The position numbers and the translations under genes are program-made. 64,000 nt of DNA from NCBI GenBank assembly GCA_025890175.1, contig JANPYM010000023.1:29215-93214 (forward strand), in the 5' to 3' direction. Shown in pieces: positions 33,602 to 44,125 of this stretch. How positions within the stretch are numbered: position 1 is the first letter of the stretch; each line of letters opens with the position of its first letter. Source of the stretch: Ciborinia camelliae. Lineage: Eukaryota; Ascomycota; Leotiomycetes; Helotiales; Sclerotiniaceae. A model generated the notes under the pieces. That model was not told the origin of the DNA. It saw only the letters and a list, made by a program, of their open reading frames with translations, and did not search any database.

Positions 33602-36547
33602 GACGGAGAGTTCCTTTTTCAAATAGATATATGCGTCTATATATTTATTAAGGAGGTTTGGTATGCTTGTATGAGGATATTGAATTGAACCTCCCTCCTC
33701 TTATTAAAATGAGGTATATCTCCATCCACCCAGATGTTATGCTTCTTTTGGTTGGTTGGTTGGTTGGAATTTGGTCGTGGTGTGGTGCTTGCTTGCTTGT
33801 TTACCTTGGATGGATGGAACTTCAGACACATATCTCTTAGTGTGCCTAGGTAATATGTTCTTCCCTACCCTGCCTCATTCGCGGGCCTCTCTACAGGAAA
33901 CCCCCAACCTCACGGTCCAGTCCGTCCCGTAGACACCATCTCAGATATTCGCCCCCATAACTAAGCATCTAATATCTATTCGACTTCGCTATATCCATCT
34001 CTGATCCTACAGTTGATTGATACCGTGCCGATGGAATTTATTCAGAGATGGAAAAAGAGCGTATTTGTGTACCTAAGTAAGAACATAAGTGTTTTTGTTT
34101 GAATTCTTTAAGTTGTAATATATGGAAGATTGAACAAACCATTCATAAGATGGAAAAAAATTAAAATGATGTATAAATCACTTGGATTATCACTCGATAG
34201 TCAATGAAAATTTGAGAAAACTGTGAGAATCGTTCAGGTTGTTTTCCCTCTACCCCTTCATTTAGGCCGCTTAACACTTAGATGGACCTGGGTCTATCTA
34301 TTAGATACAACACCTACAATCTATAATTAAATACAGTAATGAAAAATTTCCCTTGACCTCAATAACTTGTAAGGTAGGGTTTGGATGTAACTTTCACTCG
34401 AAAATTTCATTTTCAATTAGAGATGATTTTTAACTAATTATTATACTCTGTAAAAATTGCTTGTTGTTCATAGGGTTGATTTTGCGGTCATTTCAAAACA
34501 CACAAGATAGAACAAGAACACCCCAAACTTTTTATTTGGACTTCGAAGTACCGGTACTCCTGCAGATCTGGAAAAATTGGAAAGTTAGAAGAAATGAAAT
34601 GGGAGTGATGAAGAGAATATATAGGGAAGTAATTCCTTTATACTTGTTTCTTTTTGAATTTTCAATACAGTGCTATGCTTTCCTTCATAACAACCAACAC
34701 GTTTGTTTAGATGATGCATCTTTTCGCAACTCGCAATGCTGAAAATAGAGCAACGAGGATCCCCATCATGGATGCTTATCGGTAGCCATTGGCCGTCTCC
34801 AATGTCTCAAAGTGATATCATATCATATTATATGGTTTATATCATATTGTGTTTCTCTTCTAATGATATAAAACCTCAAATTTGAAAGCCTGGGAAAGAT
34901 GATAGATGATAGCCATGTACGGAGTACAGAGGAGTATAATGTTGACACGCGTATTACATATACATACGAATCTAAATCATAATCTGGTTGGTTGGTCGAT
35001 TGATCGGTTGGTTGGAATTTTCCAATGTAGGTATACAGCACCGGAAGTCCCGGAACGCAAATAAACAGTCGCCCGTAGGTGCCTAGCTAGGTGGGTAGGT
35101 AGGTGATTTTATTATATTTCCCGTTTTGATTTTGATTTTGATTCTTTCCATTCGGTTTATTTAACTATCTACGGTACCAAAAGTTCCTTATCCGTGAGAA
35201 AATCATATCATCCCGTTACTAGAAACCTCCAGCTTGGATCACAAATCCTCATATGGATGATTCAAATGTCATACCCGGTAGTTTCGGCTTTTACGCGATA
35301 GAGCAACTACCTTGATATAAAATGCATGAAAGTGGAAGAGAAAGCTGCGGGAGCAACGAAAAATGTGATGAGTTTAACGAATCAACGCGTTCAATTCATC
35401 AAAATTTCAATTTCTCTCTCTTTTTTTTCTCCGGAGAGGGAGGTGCATTGCCACAGCCGATGCGAATACATCCATGATGCGAACACATCCATCCATGGAT
35501 CCTATACAGACCTAATTAATATTGGGAGGATGAGTTGGCTGGTTGATTCGTGGTACAGTATTATATTGTATACTTTTTCATTTCATACTCTACAATAATG
35601 GAAATCAATTCATTCTCAGTAAATGAATTTTCTTTAGACCTTCCAATTGCCTACTGTACGGAATTTTTTGTCCAATACAAAAAAGATACTACAGTATTCC
35701 CAGCTTCTACCTCTAGTCCAGGTACCATCACCAAATTATCCGTCTCTATGGGTGAGGGTAGATACATCCGTATTGTCCTATTACCGTATTCCATACAAAC
35801 TCTTGCTAATAGGGTCACCTTGGTCTCCTTACTCTGACAGCAAGCCACCACCTCGTATCAGGCTTGATCTCCGGGGTATCAGATGAACTAAACTTATTAA
35901 ACCTAGCAAATCAATACTCCCATCCTTCTACAGTAGTACTGTACTATTATTGGCAGTTAACCGCTAGCTACAGTCGCTGTATTATTAAGATATTCGGGAA
36001 CGGGAACACCCTTTGAATGATCTTCGCAAATTAACTCAAATACAAAAGTCTATCCTTCCTGTCACTCTCATTCTTTTTCAACCATATCATATCAGATCAA
36101 CGAAACTTTGTGCGCTTGCAGCAATTGCTATTTGGTAAGTCAGTATAAGGTTTATTAAGCTACTTTATCTTTAGTTTTCATTTATTTTGCGGCCCGTCCC
36201 GTTGATTGATTGATTGACTGATGGACTGATTGTTTTGGCGGGGTGATTGATAAACCCCAAGTCAAGTTTTCAAAGTCAATAAGAGCAATAAGAATAAGAC
36301 GTCATTAATAATAACTAATGACCATCTAGAACATCTACTACTACTGCTGCTGCTACACCACCACTACGATTACTTCTACTTCCCCATTCCTCTAGAATCT
36401 CTTCTAGAAAAACGCAAAACTATCCATCTCCGGAACTACCAGAACCCAACCTCAAGTCCCCTCGAAAATTCCTATCTATCATCGCTCTCTATCCCATCTC
36501 ATCAATCTCGCGGGAAAGAAACTACCGCAAAACAAAACTTCGCCAAA
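33602..36547. other. Gene-free spacer
   Basis: It holds the upstream TATA-like element of the 5S gene (33627-33633), a GGTTGGTTGGTTGG repeat (about 33751-33768 and again near 34985-35015), GTAGGTGGGTAGGTAGG near 35085, and a pyrimidine-rich leader before the micro-ORF at 36548. The ORFs seen have no protein-like composition. Confidence 0.4.
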
Positions 36548-36664
36548 ATGCTTCAGACCCTCGTCATCGTCCTCATCTGCATCATTGCAGTCATCGTCCT
36601 CATCGGTCTCGCTGCTTTGATCAACACGGGAACGAAGAAGACGGGTCCTAACATACCTGTCTAA
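36548..36664 (+). CDS. Candidate 38-residue single-span membrane micropeptide
   Basis: ATG 36548 sits in CGCCAAAATG, a very good fungal start context, and the frame ends with TAA 36662-36664. The product starts MLQTLVIVLICIIAVIV, stays hydrophobic to about residue 28, then ends with a short basic tail (NTGTKKTGPN). This would be a tail-out single-span membrane peptide. The 200 bases before it are C+T/A-rich like a 5' UTR, and a T-rich tract follows. A chance ORF of this length is not unlikely, so the case rests on start context and composition. I do not recognise the peptide; it is not OST4, Pmp3 or a Tom subunit. Homologues in related genomes would decide. Confidence 0.42.
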   Translation: MLQTLVIVLICIIAVIVLIGLAALINTGTKKTGPNIPV

Positions 36665-38511
36665 GAAAGAAAGATACCCAGGCACACCCGCTCGATCGGA
36701 ACGATAGATCATTGTATTTCTTTTCTCTGCTTTTTTTTTCTCGACTACGATACCCTCATTTGCGACTTGCGACTTGCGACTTGCGACTCGAAATCATAAA
36801 TATGACGAAAATAACAATCTACCTACCTCTCTTCCCATTTCTCGCTCATTGCATCCCACCCATCTCATGGAACTCAAACGCGGATAGATAGTTTATTGAT
36901 CTGATCTGATCTGATCTGATCTGATCATCGACTTTTTCTCGATACTATCTATGGTGGGATGCGATGCGATGGGATGTGATGGGAATTTCTGGATATATTT
37001 CTTGGGGTTTGGATAGGGATTTGGGCTGCTGGCTGCTGGCTGCTGGCTTTAATGGCGTCAAGTGATGAATGGATGGATGAATGGATGGGGATATAAATAT
37101 GGATGATGGATACGCACGGTACTTTTTCATGATCGAATTGGAAAGTCCGGAAAGATGGATCATATCCTCACATGTACACTTTGGGGGATTGTTTTATGGA
37201 TGAATATTTATGATTGGATGTGAATGAGGATGGATTGGATGTGGATTGGATGTGGATATTGGATAGGTCGTCGGTATTGGATGGATATGTATGTGCAAAT
37301 GTCAGATGAAAGGATTGCTGCACGGAATGGTATGGCATGGCAAACTCGAAGGGGAAATATCTTAGAGCATATGGACGGGCAGGACCCAATCTTATCTCAT
37401 CTCATCATAAAGTTTTCTCATTTTTGTTTCATTTCATTTCACATATTCATGGCTAAATAAAAGTCTAGACGAATTCGAATCCGAATTCAAATTCTAATTC
37501 AAATTCCTGCAGCGAGAAACAAACGATTTTGGAGCTATGTATGTATATGTATATGTATATGTATAGGTATGTATGTATGTATATCATATTAATCTGAAGG
37601 GAGAGCTATTGTATTGTATTGTGTTGGGGCTTCGATGACTATATTATAGGTATCACAGGTATCATATCATACCTACCTATCAATGAAATGAAATGAACAT
37701 GTCGTTCAGAATGGTACTATGTATGTAGCATATTTGGATAGATAGATAGATGAATTCTTGCCATTTTCATTTCATTCCGTTTCATTCTGTCCGTGGATGG
37801 CTAATGGCTTTTGGTATCGATATCGCATTTCGATTTGGATTGGGGTTTTTATAAGATGAGGTGAGATGAGATGAGATGAGATAAGTAAGTGGTTATTTTA
37901 GAATACTGCTCTTGTTTTATTTTTGGGACTTCTTTTTTGTTTTTTTGTTTGTTTGCTTTTGTTTTGATGTATTTATGTATGAGAGTAGGTACGTATAAGT
38001 AGATGGATGGGTTTTTTTATATGTGGTATTGTGTTATTCCAAGGTTGGTATTGGAATTGGTATTGGGAGGTTTAATTTTTTTGGGTATGGTATGCGGTTT
38101 TCAGCGATAATCAGACTAAAGGAAGCCTCTTTGTCTACTTTGAATTACCCATATGTAGCATCAGTTAGTAGGTAGTTTTGGAAAACATACGCCTCATCTC
38201 TTAGTCATCGCATCTAGATACTATTTATTCGTACAATGCTCTTACTAAGGACTTCAGTCCCTCCATTGGCTGGCTATTCATTATGGAACTATATCGCTAT
38301 TACTCTTGTCATCGATATATCACTGGAGCATTTCTTCTCGTTACACACACATGAGCATATATATACATGCATAAATCACCTGATTCTTCATGCCTCAAAT
38401 ATCATATCATGACACAAAGAAATAAGTGGTCTGATATCGTGCTCACTTATTCATATAAGGGCGTTGACCTCAATACCCATATCAACCAAAAACCTTTCCA
38501 TCACCCTGTTA
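36665..38511. other. Gene-free spacer with many short tandem repeats
   Basis: Tandem repeats include GCGACTT x4 (about 36761-36788), CTGAT x5 (36901-36925), GCTGGCT units (37026-37047), TGGATTGGATG units (37230-37260), GTATAT units (37540-37565), GATAGATAGATA (37738-37751) and GAGAT units (37861-37880). No credible ORF. Confidence 0.5.
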
Positions 38512-40155
38512 ATGAGCTATAGATCACTCTCCACCATCATCCTCATCATCATAATTTCCCTCCTTATAAAATACATCCTCTCCATCTCCAAAGCTCCATC
38601 CACAGACTTTAACATGCAGACTGCCAGTGCCTCGTCTCAAATGAATGATAAAATAGTGGCAGTGATCGGATCGGGTCTCGCTGGTTTGGCTGCCTCTTCC
38701 CAGATCCTCGAGCTGCATCATGATATTCATGTATATCTTCTCGAGCAAGCGGAGAGGGCGGGTGGAAATAGTATCAAAGCATCCTCCGGTATCAATGGTG
38801 CGGAAACTTCATATCAACTTGCTTCCGATCCCCCAATTGTTGATAGTGTTGAGAGATTCTTTGAGGATTCGGTTAGGTCGGCTGGGGAGGTTATGGGGGG
38901 TAATGATCATGAGGATCGAGATGATGATGATCATGGTAAAAAGGAGAGAATGGAAAGAGAGAGGTTGATTAGAGTACTAAGTGAGGAGTCCAAGGCGGCA
39001 GTTGAGTGGTTGGGAGGAAAGGGTGTGGATTTTAGCGTGGTTTCCCAATTAGGTGGTCACAGTATCGCCAGGACGCACAGGGGAGGAGGAAAATCCAAGC
39101 CACCCGGCGCGGCCATCATAGGAACTCTCGTCGAGGAATTAAAACGGAACGAGAAATTCCATCTCATGACTTCATGTAAAGTGACAAGAGTCCTCACAGA
39201 TCATGAGAAAAATGAAGATGTTATACGTGTTATAGGCGTTGAGTATCTTCATAACGAAGATGCAAAAACATCACCTCAAATCAAACAATTAATCGCTCCC
39301 CTCATCGTCGCATCAGGCGGTTTCGCAGGTGATGCGCATGGCATGCTCTCACATTACCGACCCGATCTCTCGGGATTCCCCTCGACCAATGATCCCCGTC
39401 CCGGATCCCAAAACCTCCTCATGGATATCGGAGCCGCGGTTATCGATATGGACAAAGTGCAGGTTCATCCCACGGCATTTGTGGACCCGAAAGATCCCCA
39501 TCATCCGACGAAATTCCTCGCCCCGGAAATGTTGCGCGGTGAAGGTGGCGTGCTTTTGATGCATGATGGGGCGAGATTCGTTGATGAATTGGAGACGAGG
39601 AAGGTTGTTGCGGGGAAAATAGTGGGGATGGGAAGGGAAATGGAAAGGGAAAGAGAACGAGAAGAGGGAAAACCAAGACAGTGGGATATCAAGCTTGTGA
39701 TTGATGAGAGCGTATACTCCAAGACGAAATCCCATGTCGACTTTTACATCTGGAAGGGATTGATGAAGAAAATCCGTCTTGCCGAAGCGAATCTAGGAGA
39801 AAAATCACTCTCGAGTTTACAAAAATACGCAGATGCAGCAAAGAGGAAAATCAATGATGAATTCGGGAGACTCACATTTGGTTCTTGGATGTTGGAAAAT
39901 GTAGATCCGGAATCCATTGTTTATGTGGGAAGTGTTACCCCGGCGGTTCATTTCACAATGGGTGGTGTGAGGATTGATGAGTTTTCTAGGGTCTTGGATA
40001 CGCATGGCTTGGTCATTGGTGGTGTGTGGGCTGCGGGTGAGGTTACTGGGGGTGTTCATGGGGATAATAGGTTAGCTGGGAGCTCGCTTTTGGAATGTGT
40101 TGTTTTTGGACGGAGGGCTGCGAATGCGGTTGTGAAGTCACTTGTTGGTGGTTGA
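38512..40155 (+). CDS. osm1: FAD-dependent fumarate reductase (Osm1/Frd1 type)
   Basis: A single exon of 547 residues from ATG 38512. The frame is open further upstream, but only with a TTG. A hydrophobic N-terminal anchor (about residues 6-24) is followed by the FAD-binding GSGLAG near 53 and LLEQAERAGGNS. The active-site region has HPTAFVDP (about 319), RGEGGVLL (about 342), the TPAVHFTMGGV substrate-capping stretch and the final GEVTGGVHGDNRLAGSS FAD motif. This is the soluble fumarate reductase family that reduces fumarate to succinate with FADH2 or FMNH2 and re-oxidises FAD in the ER or mitochondria under low oxygen. Two charged insertions are unusual: a His/Asp/Glu/Lys/Arg-rich loop around 130-150 and an Arg/Glu repeat near 375-385. 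Confidence 0.93.
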   Translation: MSYRSLSTIILIIIISLLIKYILSISKAPSTDFNMQTASASSQMNDKIVAVIGSGLAGLAASSQILELHHDIHVYLLEQAERAGGNSIKASSGINGAETSYQLASDPPIVDSVERFFEDSVRSAGEVMGGNDHEDRDDDDHGKKERMERERLIRVLSEESKAAVEWLGGKGVDFSVVSQLGGHSIARTHRGGGKSKPPGAAIIGTLVEELKRNEKFHLMTSCKVTRVLTDHEKNEDVIRVIGVEYLHNEDAKTSPQIKQLIAPLIVASGGFAGDAHGMLSHYRPDLSGFPSTNDPRPGSQNLLMDIGAAVIDMDKVQVHPTAFVDPKDPHHPTKFLAPEMLRGEGGVLLMHDGARFVDELETRKVVAGKIVGMGREMEREREREEGKPRQWDIKLVIDESVYSKTKSHVDFYIWKGLMKKIRLAEANLGEKSLSSLQKYADAAKRKINDEFGRLTFGSWMLENVDPESIVYVGSVTPAVHFTMGGVRIDEFSRVLDTHGLVIGGVWAAGEVTGGVHGDNRLAGSSLLECVVFGRRAANAVVKSLVGG

Positions 40156-41610
40156 TTTTATATATTTTGGGAATCATGTCATCGGGTCGGAGGTGAGGGA
40201 GGGGATTATGTTTCTACGAAATTGGAAGAAGGAAACATACCAGATATGATGTAAACTTGGAGTTTGGGCTGGATTTCAATTTACTAAAAGAACTTACATT
40301 TTTACGTCTAATGTCTATGTCCATATCTCATTATTGTCTAATATCTCCTCGGGTCGATACTAGTCTAGTGAATATCTATCTCACCACCCCTACCCCCAAA
40401 AGATTTTGTTGCATGTCTGGATGCGCTGAATTACAGTCTATAAGCCTGGACTACGGGGTGTAGCGATACTGAGTAGTATAGTGCAGTGCCACGCCAATAG
40501 AACTCTTTCGTAAAGAATTCTTCAATGCCTGGAGAGTATACTAGTATCTACCAACAAGTATCCCCATGCACAACACAATCGAATCTAAATAAAACCTTCT
40601 TCTCATCTCTACTCGTCTCATCTTATATAATCTAACCTCCAGAGATCAACAAACCTCATCCATTCATTTATTGTTCATTTGCTATATACAATATAATACT
40701 ATACTCGAGCGCAAGGTTTTGTCTATTCGTAAGAAAGAAATGAGATACTCTCATTCTAATTATCTATATAGATCTTGGGAATTCAAGTTCAAACTGGATA
40801 TACTTAGGTATTTAAGCTTGGATTCAGCCTGACAATCGTGAATTTTATATGAAATTGATAAGATTATTCAAGTTTTCATAGGGAATTAGTTCAAAAACAA
40901 TAAAAACAATGATCTCCTGAGGTCTCTAGTCTTAGAATTTGATGATACACTCGAAAGGAGAAATCTAACTGGATTTTGCAAGCCCAAACGGAGATCGTTC
41001 TTTTTTTAATAAAAATGAAAATAAATACACTACTTATACGTAAGTAGGTAGGTAAATGGGTAGGTGGATAGGTGGATAGGTAAGTAGGTATACTGAGTCC
41101 GGATCTTGGAAACTCGATACTTGTAAAAGAGAACTAATTTTCTAGGATCTTAGAATACAATGGGATGTGATGTGATGTGATATATCGGGAAGAAAATGGA
41201 GATGGATATGGAGATGAAAGATCCGTAGTCAAGTAATGTATTGTATTGCGATATCTCTATGAGCTAAATATGTAGCAGTGTATATAATTGATATTTGATG
41301 GATGGATAAAGAACGTGAAGCAGTCATCAGAGCTATGAGAAAAACTTGATAACCTACCTTTCCTTATGTTCATAGATTACAAGTGAAGAAAAAACAAACA
41401 AACAAGCAAACTCGAGAGAAAATGTGTTGATGAAAACCTTTTATTATTATTCTACTTATACATGCCATAAGGAATAAATGACATGCAAGTGGTCATGACT
41501 CATGACTCATGTATTGTAAAATATACAAAACAATGTTACAACATCGCTAAAGAACTGACCAGACAAACAGTACTACAATCCTCCACGATGCTCAACTATA
41601 TCCCCCTAAT
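40156..41610. other. Gene-free spacer between convergent genes
   Basis: A run of GTAGGTAGGTAAATGGGTAG-like repeats lies at 41043-41092. Otherwise this is ordinary intergenic sequence with no credible ORF. Confidence 0.4.
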
Positions 41611-42226
41611 TTAAGCATACTCCCAAGCGGTAACGTTACCATGGTATGGAACAGTATTGATAGCAATACTGGTGCAGTTACCGGTACCAACTCCTCCTGG
41701 AGTAGCATAAACTTGATACATATCAGGTCCATCCGTGCTTGCACAAGCAATGAATCCATAACCTGGGAAGGTCAATCTTCCGAGGGATGAACCTTCACCG
41801 GCTGTGTAGTTCCATCCGGTGGTTAATCCATCAAATGTCTCGGCAGAGTGAGGTGCTGTGAAGGATATAGCAGCGGTTGTGTTGATGTAGACTTGTTGAC
41901 CACCTGGGACCTCGACATTCATGTGGAGTGTCTGGTTACCGGCGGTGAAGGTGGTGATGTTACCGGCTGTGCGTTTGTATGTTAGTTATCTGGTGGTTGG
42001 AAGTCGGGTGTGGAGATTATAACTTACCAGGGCAGCCGGATTTTAATGGACAGTATGATGAGGTGTTCTTTCCGATCCAGAGGTGTCCGTCAACGGCGTT
42101 GATGGATTGTGCTTGGAGTCTACTGCCGGATTGGATGGAGATGAGACCAAAGGCCTCAGCAGCACCACCACAGGCCGAGACGAGTGGGGTGGCAAGGAGA
42201 GTAGCGAAGAAGATCTTGGAGAACAT
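41611..42226 (-). CDS. Small secreted glycoprotein, IgE-binding-protein-like family
   Basis: Exons 42226-42028 and 41966-41611 are joined by a 61-bp intron (GTAAGT..ACAG with ACTAAC branch, phase 1) to give 184 residues. A clear signal peptide (MFSKIFFATLLATPLVSA) is followed by FGLISIQSGS, DGHLWIGKNTSSYCP, then VEVPGGQQVY and a C-terminal half with paired Cys residues. This arrangement is that of fungal secreted proteins annotated as IgE-binding proteins and related to cell-wall PhiA-like proteins. Several N-glycosylation sequons are present. Biochemical function is unknown; abundance in the secretome is likely. The start was chosen as the ATG directly before the signal sequence. Confidence 0.85.
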
Positions 42227-43320
42227 GATGATTATGTTTTGGTTTGATGTGGTTGAAACGATTGTTTGATGTAATGATATGAGATGAAAATCAGTGTTGA
42301 TGAAATAAATATCTTCGAGAACTTCCTCGACATTTATACATTTATGTCTCCTCTCCTCATGGCTCCTTTGGATATAGCGGAAAGTTGAAACCCCATCACC
42401 TACCCATGACTTCATCGATAACACACTTTAAGCTAAGGTTATAGTACCCACAGCCCAGGAAATCTGGAGAATGCATAGCCACTTTCGACATTCCAAATGG
42501 TGCTGAAGATTATGGCATCACCAATTCTTGTACCTTGACGTACGACCCAACCTCCACAATTGATACTGATACTACAAGTAGGTACCTTGGTTTAATGTGG
42601 ACTTCTCCACAATATGGCTGGTGACTTGCGAGGACTTAGGAGTGCATGGAAAAAGGGGTCTAGGATGGATATGCATTCAGGTACGGTACGTCTTACAGTA
42701 CCGATTTTTGATCGATTTGTTTCCAGAAATATCGATGGAACAAACTAAACAGATAAATGTTGAACTCTAACTTTTCTCAATGTGGTATAAGATAAGGTTG
42801 AGCATTTATTATATCTCGTATCTGCCTTCTCTTCCCACACAGTCATGTCACTCACTCCATGATGGTTCGAAGAATATCCAACTTTTTGTCCCAACAGTCT
42901 TAGAATTTCGACGTACAATTGTAAAAGGTTAAAAAAAGATTTTGTTGAGTTGTGTGACTTGTGTCTATCTGAACCTTGAACTTTGAACGAACGTAGTGTT
43001 GACAAAGGTTACTTACTAACTTACTGGCGATGATTTACAAATGCCCAGGTGCCAAGTACAGAATTGTCAGGTCTGATAGCCTTGAGAACCTGGATGGCCC
43101 TGGGGGGTAGTATGGGTGCTGAGTGTGCAATGTGCGCTGTGCACAATGCCAACCTGGCGCTGAAGCCGCCCAACTACCAAAGCAGTAAAACACTGATGAG
43201 TTTGACTGCGGACCACTATAAATGATCGACAGCCTGCCACTCTACCATCGCCACTCTTGCTCGTATTCTGAAAATAGATTTTTTTTCTTCTTTTTTTTTT
43301 CTTTTCGTTGTTTAGACTTT
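42227..43320. other. Gene-free spacer before the A+T-rich block
   Basis: Promoter DNA of the secreted protein lies at the left. Normal base composition continues up to about 43400. I see no gene; open frames at 42745-43005 and 43067-43330 lack protein-like composition. Confidence 0.4.
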
Positions 43321-43573
43321 GAATAATCAATCATCGGTTCTAGCTAACCCACTATTGATCCCTTTGAGCAAGCTCACGCTTCAGTGGGCGAACAGGGTAT
43401 CGCATTTGAAGTTATTTTTATACAGAACTTTTAGAATCTAAGAATAATTTCGATTTTCATACATTACAACGTAATACTATATTTTCACAAAATATTATAT
43501 TCGCTTACCTACTATATAGTATGAGCTCGCTTAGAAGAAACGAAAGTGGGTTAACTAGAACCTTCGATTATTC
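43321..43573. repeat. Short element with imperfect terminal inverted repeats (MITE-like)
   Basis: GGTTCTAGCTAACCCACT at 43336-43353 recurs inverted at 43545-43562 with one mismatch. The similarity extends outward (GAATAATC at 43321-43328 against GATTATTC at 43566-43573) and inward (AGCTC at 43371-43375 against GAGCT at 43523-43527). This gives a 253-bp unit with imperfect inverted arms of about 50 bp, the size and shape of a non-autonomous DNA transposon. I could not identify a clear target-site duplication. Confidence 0.55.
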
Positions 43574-43675
43574 TATTATTATTATAAGTTTCTAGGTGCT
43601 AAATGTATAATGACGTACGTATATACAAATAGTATTCGTAATAATATATTTAGAAGTATTATAACGAGGTAAAAG

Positions 43676-43695
43676 AACATTCTTATAAGAATGTT
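43676..43695. repeat. Perfect 20-bp palindrome
   Basis: AACATTCTTATAAGAATGTT equals its own reverse complement. It lies between the MITE-like unit and the left terminal repeat of the A+T-rich element. Confidence 0.9.
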
Positions 43696-43784
43696 GTTAC
43701 GTAATTAGAAGCTAGCTAGCGTAACAATATATTTGGATTTTACCTTTGCATGAGATAGAAAAAAAGTTTAAAAATATAATAAAT

Positions 43785-44125
43785 ATTACGGATCTAAAGG
43801 CAATAAAAACAAAAGAGATACCTGGGGCATAGAATTTAGACTTAAAGCCAATGTATCGGCAATCGCCAACGTTCGATGTTAATCAATAGCAAATCTTTGG
43901 TGCAATGTTTAATTTATAAAATATTAATATATACGAAATAAATCTATATAATTAAATAAAAGGGATTTCGAAAATTTATAAAACTTTATATTAAATAAAA
44001 TATTATTATTTAAATAATAATCGATAATATATTGTTAATTATTTAAAAAATAATAAAAATTTTATTTAAAAAATAATAAAAAATTTTGAAATTATTATTA
44101 ATTTAATTAATTTTTTTTATTTTAT
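43785..44125. repeat. Left terminal direct repeat (LTR candidate)
   Basis: Homologous to 53541-53882 over its whole length, for example ATTACGGATCTAAAGGC here against ATTACAAATTTAAAAAC there. The first 110 bases still hold many C and G; the last 200 are nearly all A and T. True LTR ends (TG..CA) and a primer-binding site cannot be fixed. Confidence 0.65.

Noticed and set aside
36901..37060. Short direct repeats as a possible CRISPR array
   Set aside because: Units of 5-7 bp without spacers are microsatellites, and the DNA is from a eukaryote.
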